From: Ophiocordyceps camponoti-saundersi (nom. inval.)
Taxonomy: Eukaryota > Ascomycota > Sordariomycetes > Hypocreales > Ophiocordycipitaceae
Length of the DNA stretch: 64,000 nt
Direction of reading: 5' to 3'
NCBI GenBank assembly: GCA_003339415.1
Contig: PDHQ01000088.1
Location: forward strand, 1-64,000
Shown: piece after piece, positions 59,401-64,000 of the stretch
Layout: each line of letters opens with the position of its first letter
Position numbering within the stretch: position 1 is the stretch's first letter
Made by a program: the position numbers and the translations under genes
The notes under the pieces: model-generated
The model's input: the letters and a program-made list of their open reading frames with translations, nothing else
Databases searched by the model: none
Told to the model about the DNA's origin: nothing

Positions 59401-62400
59401 CGCTATACCTAATCTTAGAAGCTATACCTTACTTACTAATAGCGATACTAAATAAGCTATTATAATAAATATAACTATTAGATATATTATACTTATAAAA
59501 TACTAGCTTATTAGCTACTTATATCGCTTAAATATAGCTATATATAAATATAAGATCTTACCGGAGAATATACTAATAGTAGCTAACCTTGCCGCTAAGG
59601 ACTTAGAAAAGCCGGAATAATACCTATTTATACCTCCTAAAAACGATAAGGTCCTAACTTATATTACGAGAGTCTCTATCTATATAAAGCTAGGTACGAA
59701 CGATACCGAACGCCTATCTTAACTCGTTATATAATATATAGATATTTTTCGCGATAAGAGATTCGCCGTATATAATAAAAATAAGATATTATAAGTATAG
59801 CTTATCCTAAACTAATATATACTTATTCTAAAAAAATATAAAGTATATCCTCTTAGACTTATAGAATAAGAAATTATATATATTACCCTTAGTAAGCTAA
59901 AAGCCGCGGGTAAGGTTTTTTATATATAGGATTAAGTGCCCTTCGCCTTACTTATATTCGTAGTTTAGTAAGGGATACCTCCTAAAAGATATATAGTTAT
60001 TAACGCTTAACTTTTTAATAGAATATACTTATAAAACTAATATCTAATATATAATTAGGATAAGATATAAGCTAAATTAGTATATATTACTTATATTATT
60101 ATAATAAATATTATAAGTTTCTATTACTAATAAAAAATATACCTAGATTTAAAATAAGGCTTTACTATTATTATAACTAATAAATAGTATATATTTAATA
60201 TACTTATTATAAGCTATTATAGCTATAATATATATATATAATAATAGGTTAACTATATCTTATATTATACTGCTATAAACGCTTATTATAATAATATCGT
60301 TATCTTATTTATCGGTATCGATTAATATTTATAAAACTTTAAACTTATCTTCTAGCGCTTTTATAACTTAAATATTAATATCGGACCTAGTAAGTTATTC
60401 GTAAGATATAATATTATTATAGTGCTTAGTTAGATATACGATAATTACGGACTATATACGCTAGAAGAGAAACTTAATACCGTACGTAAACTTCTTTTCC
60501 CTAAGTTAATAAAAGATCTAAAGTACTTTCTTAGCTTTATAAATAGCTTAAGATACTATATACTATAATACGCTATAATTATAAAATTACTATAATAATA
60601 GAAAACTAAGCTTTAGTATTATTACCGCGCTATTAAGTAAGCTAAAAATTATACTACGAAAGGCAGCATAAAGAAAATAAGGACTATAATTATTAATATC
60701 GCTATCTTATCTATAGCTAAGCTCCGCGTATTTAATAAGATAAAGATAGTACTAATAAATTATATAATACTAATATTCTTTACTATAAAGCGTATTCTTT
60801 TTATAAATTTTAATATATCTTATAATAATATCGGCGTTATAGTTTACTATATTAATAACGCTATAATTAACTTTCTTAAGATAGATAGATTAATTACGAA
60901 ATACTTACCTATTAAGTTAATATAACCGGTAGCGTTCTTATTATAATACCTCGTACTAGCTAAGAAGAAGTATTAGTTTATAAAGCTAGAAATAGTAAGA
61001 TATATATAAATACTTTCTAAATACTATATATAAATTAATATAATAAAATGCTTATTAATAATTTATTTTATAAATTATATATTTATTATATCTATATATT
61101 AATAAATAGATATTATTAATATTATAGCTAAGTTAGCTATAAACCGTAAGCTTTTAAAGGGTATAAAATATATTAGTTACTTCGATATAAGATTAATTTA
61201 TAAAAGCGGTCGCACGTATATTATTTTAGATATACTAAGTTAGCTCCTAGCCGAATACTTACCGCTATTAACTACCACGCTTAGGTAACTAAATCTCCTC
61301 CCCGATAATAAGCCCGATAATTAGATTTAAATTATAACCTTATAAGGCGATATATACTAAGCGATAATAATACTAAAACTTATACTACTAGCTACTATAT
61401 TCTATAAAATTAGCTAATTTATAATATATATAATTATTATATCTAATAATTTTAAATAGTAATTTCTAGAAAGATATTAGAATAACTTAATATATAAAAA
61501 TATCTTAGAGACGATCGCTAGTAACGATACCTTATAGCTAGTAGATAGGGCCGCCTTACTATTCTATACTAAGATAGATAATATATTTTAATACTAAACC
61601 TTTAACGCCGTACCCTAACTATATATCTTAATATTATATATATAATATATCTTTTCTATAATTTATAACGATAACTATATAAAATATAACCGCCTTATAA
61701 ACTAACTTTAGCTTTTTTTTATCCGCTATAGTTATCGCTTATTACGATAATATTTTTAAATATACCTAATATACGAAATATATTATATATAATAATATCG
61801 ATTATATAAGTTACTCTAACCGATCTAAGTACTAGTAAACTTATACGAAACTATTAGCTTTAATTTCCTACTAAGCTTACTTATATCTAATAACGGCTAC
61901 GACTTAGCTATAATTATAGTAAATTAACTATCTAAAAAGATTATTATCGAACTATACTAAAAGATAAATTCCGCTACTTAAAATAGTATTACCCTAACTA
62001 GGCGTCTCTTAAATAATAATTAGGGATTACTATAAAATATTATTATAAATAGGGATCTTAAGTTCTTATCGGTAATATAGCGTATAATATAGCGATAATA
62101 TTAAACTTAACTATCTTATTTAACTATATATTACCTATAAACTAATAGTTAAATAGAGAGATTTATCTATATTATTAAGTTCGTATTATAAATATTAATT
62201 AACTCCCTATATAACTTAGTAAAATAGCTAATAGCGGTCTTATATATTTAATTCGAACTAAATAATACTATATTAGTATTTATAAGATAAGCGCCGAACG
62301 TTATTATAAAAAAGTTTATATTTACGGGCCTTATAGCCGTACTAACGTTATTAATATTACGATAGAAAAACTTATTATCTACGCGTATAAAAGCTAGAAA

Positions 62401-62870
62401 CGCTATCGCCCTAGCTAGAATAATAGTAAAGAGATATTATAACCGCTATTATTAGTATATCTTATTTAAGATAGGCGATAAAATATATCTTTATTTATAT
62501 TATAGATACTAACTTCTATTTATAATCCTTATAAAGATTAATATTTAATATTACGGTTTATTTAAAGTTATAAAGCGCGTAGGCTGCGTAGCGTATAGAC
62601 TAGCTATTTTATAATATTAAAAAATTTACCCCGTTATAAATATAGAATAGCTAAAACTAGCTTTATTAAACCCCTTTATAAAATCTAAAATTATATTACT
62701 AACCGATATTATTAAGAAGATATTAAAACGAATTATTAGTTAATGTTTATAATATAATAAGATTAAATACTTAATACGATTTATTAGCCTCGGCTATAAA
62801 TATAATATATAGATCCCTATCGCTAAACTTAGCTTAATTACTATAACTACTTTATATAATTAGTATTATA
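56460..62870 (+). mobile_element. Dead Ty3/gypsy chromovirus, right flank
   Basis: Degenerate gag-pol on +. The reverse transcriptase active-site box at 60,284-60,301 reads YYNNIVI with both catalytic Asp now Asn. The thumb region (EEKLNTVRKLLFPK, then LKYFLSF) is at about 60,450-60,540. Integrase has NRDLKFLS at 62,046-62,070 and L-stop-TNS-stop-IERF at about 62,134-62,166, where HPQTNxQTER is expected and the stops are TAA for CAA. A chromodomain (KYLIRFISLGYKYNI-stop-IPIAKL) is at about 62,760-62,835. This order marks a chromovirus. The Gag part (about 56,900-58,600) is only weakly readable. Termini not found. Confidence 0.78.
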
Positions 62871-64000
62871 TAAAGTATAATACGTAACTATTACTAACTA
62901 GTAATATTACTATATTACTATCTTAGGCTCTTAATAGCTATTATTCTAAATCTCTTTTCCTTCTTTTTATATTTTTTTATACTTACTATACCCTCGTATC
63001 TCTAAGCCTCCCCCCCTATTATCTATAAAGTTTCCTAACTGCCTTAATAATCCCTATAACTCTCCCGCCTACGATTAGCCTCTCTTATACTTAAATCCTA
63101 TACTTAGCTTATTCTTTGCTTATATAGCGAATACTAAGCTTAAAAATAAGCCTCTATAAGTAATAATAATAATTATAAAATATAACGCTATTAAACTTAA
63201 GTCGATAAATACTAATAACGTAATTATAAATATAATAGATAAGGAGAATATAATAGCTAATATTATAGCGGATAATATAAATATCGCTACTAGTATAACT
63301 ACTATAATAACCGTAAAGCGGCTATTAAATAACTAAACCTTAATTAATTAATAAACTAAGGAGGATAATAAAAATATTTATAATAGCTTTTTAATATATA
63401 TAGTAGCTTAATATATATAACTTATTACTACTAACGATATTACGAATATTATTATTTTATCCTAAACTATTATAATATAAGCTATTATAAATATAATAAA
63501 CGTATATAGATATATCTTACTAGCTAATAGCCTTTTAATTATTAATATTAATAAAGTATAAAACTTATAAAATAACCTTAAATACGCTATTTACTATACG
63601 CGATATATTTATAACTAGTAATTATATAAATATATTAATATAAGTATTTACCTAAACTTAACTATAATAAATATTATAGATAATATATAGATAAGGTATT
63701 AGTATAATATATTACGAAATAAGTTTAGAGAAATCTATAAATAACTCTTATAAGCGGAATACTAGCGCTAGCTTAACCTTATTAAGGATAATATAGTAAT
63801 AAAATCGAATACTAGTCTTAGTAATTATCGCTATTAAGTTAAAGCTAAATACGTAATAAACCTAAATTAGATCTAATTCTTACTCGCTTATAATATCTTT
63901 CCGTAAGCTATAATAATATAAAAAGATATTATCCTTATATTATAGAAATTATAAATAAATATTTTTATTAATATCTAGCTTATTAATTATCTATTAAGCT
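62871..64000. mobile_element. RIP-mutated DNA, possibly the start of another element
   Basis: After the chromodomain come a pyrimidine-rich stretch (62,950-63,080) and, from about 63,150, a long +-strand frame with few stops (for example INTNNVIINIIDKENIIANIIADNI at about 63,210-63,290) that may be a Gag remnant. It runs off the window edge; family not determined. Confidence 0.35.

Overview
This is a window of a filamentous ascomycete chromosome (Pezizomycotina, most likely a Sordariomycete). The reasons are short GT-AG introns of 50-120 nt with CTAAC/CTGAC branch sites, a vacuolar DapB-type dipeptidyl aminopeptidase, a Zn2Cys6 regulator, a secreted GH37 trehalase and, above all, the signature of repeat-induced point mutation (RIP).

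Layout. A GC-rich gene island (about 24,970-56,260) lies between two very AT-rich blocks (1-24,967 and about 56,270-64,000). In the AT-rich blocks CpA and TpG are almost absent and TpA is in excess. They consist of dead LTR retrotransposons: a Ty3/gypsy chromovirus on + (about 1,560-6,780); a Ty1/copia element on + with paired LTRs (7,854-14,105), inserted into an older copia-like fragment on - (flanks 6,930-7,853 and 14,106-15,490); a 9.1 kb Ty3/gypsy-like element on - with 202-bp direct terminal repeats (15,837-24,967); and right of the island a second chromovirus on + (about 56,460-62,870), followed by what may be the start of another element at the window edge.

The island holds eleven genes, all apparently intact: adenosylhomocysteinase (+), a D-2-hydroxyacid dehydrogenase/glyoxylate reductase (-), a mitochondrial DUF1640/Fmp32-MCUR1 protein (-), a YwbE-like protein with a C2H2 finger (+), clathrin heavy chain (+), dipeptidyl aminopeptidase DapB (-), the Fe-S scaffold ISU1 (+), a Zn2Cys6 regulator (-), a YbjQ/UPF0145 protein (+), a secreted trehalase (+) and RNA polymerase I subunit 2 (-). 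I derived exon structures from reading frame, splice sites and conserved protein sequence. The genes are mostly housekeeping and do not form a pathway cluster. What unites them is their position as an unmutated island between RIP-mutated blocks.

Most notable observation: the first intron of ISU1 is best read as an AT-AC intron (ATATGT...CTAAC...GCAC). It carries an otherwise ordinary fungal branch site, so it looks like a U2-type intron in which first G->A and last G->C occur together. Other points are RIP boundaries that fall inside LTRs, zinc-knuckle and reverse-transcriptase fossils whose losses follow RIP dinucleotide context, a nested insertion with a probable target duplication, and an in-frame Gln/His-rich leader without an ATG ahead of the YbjQ gene.
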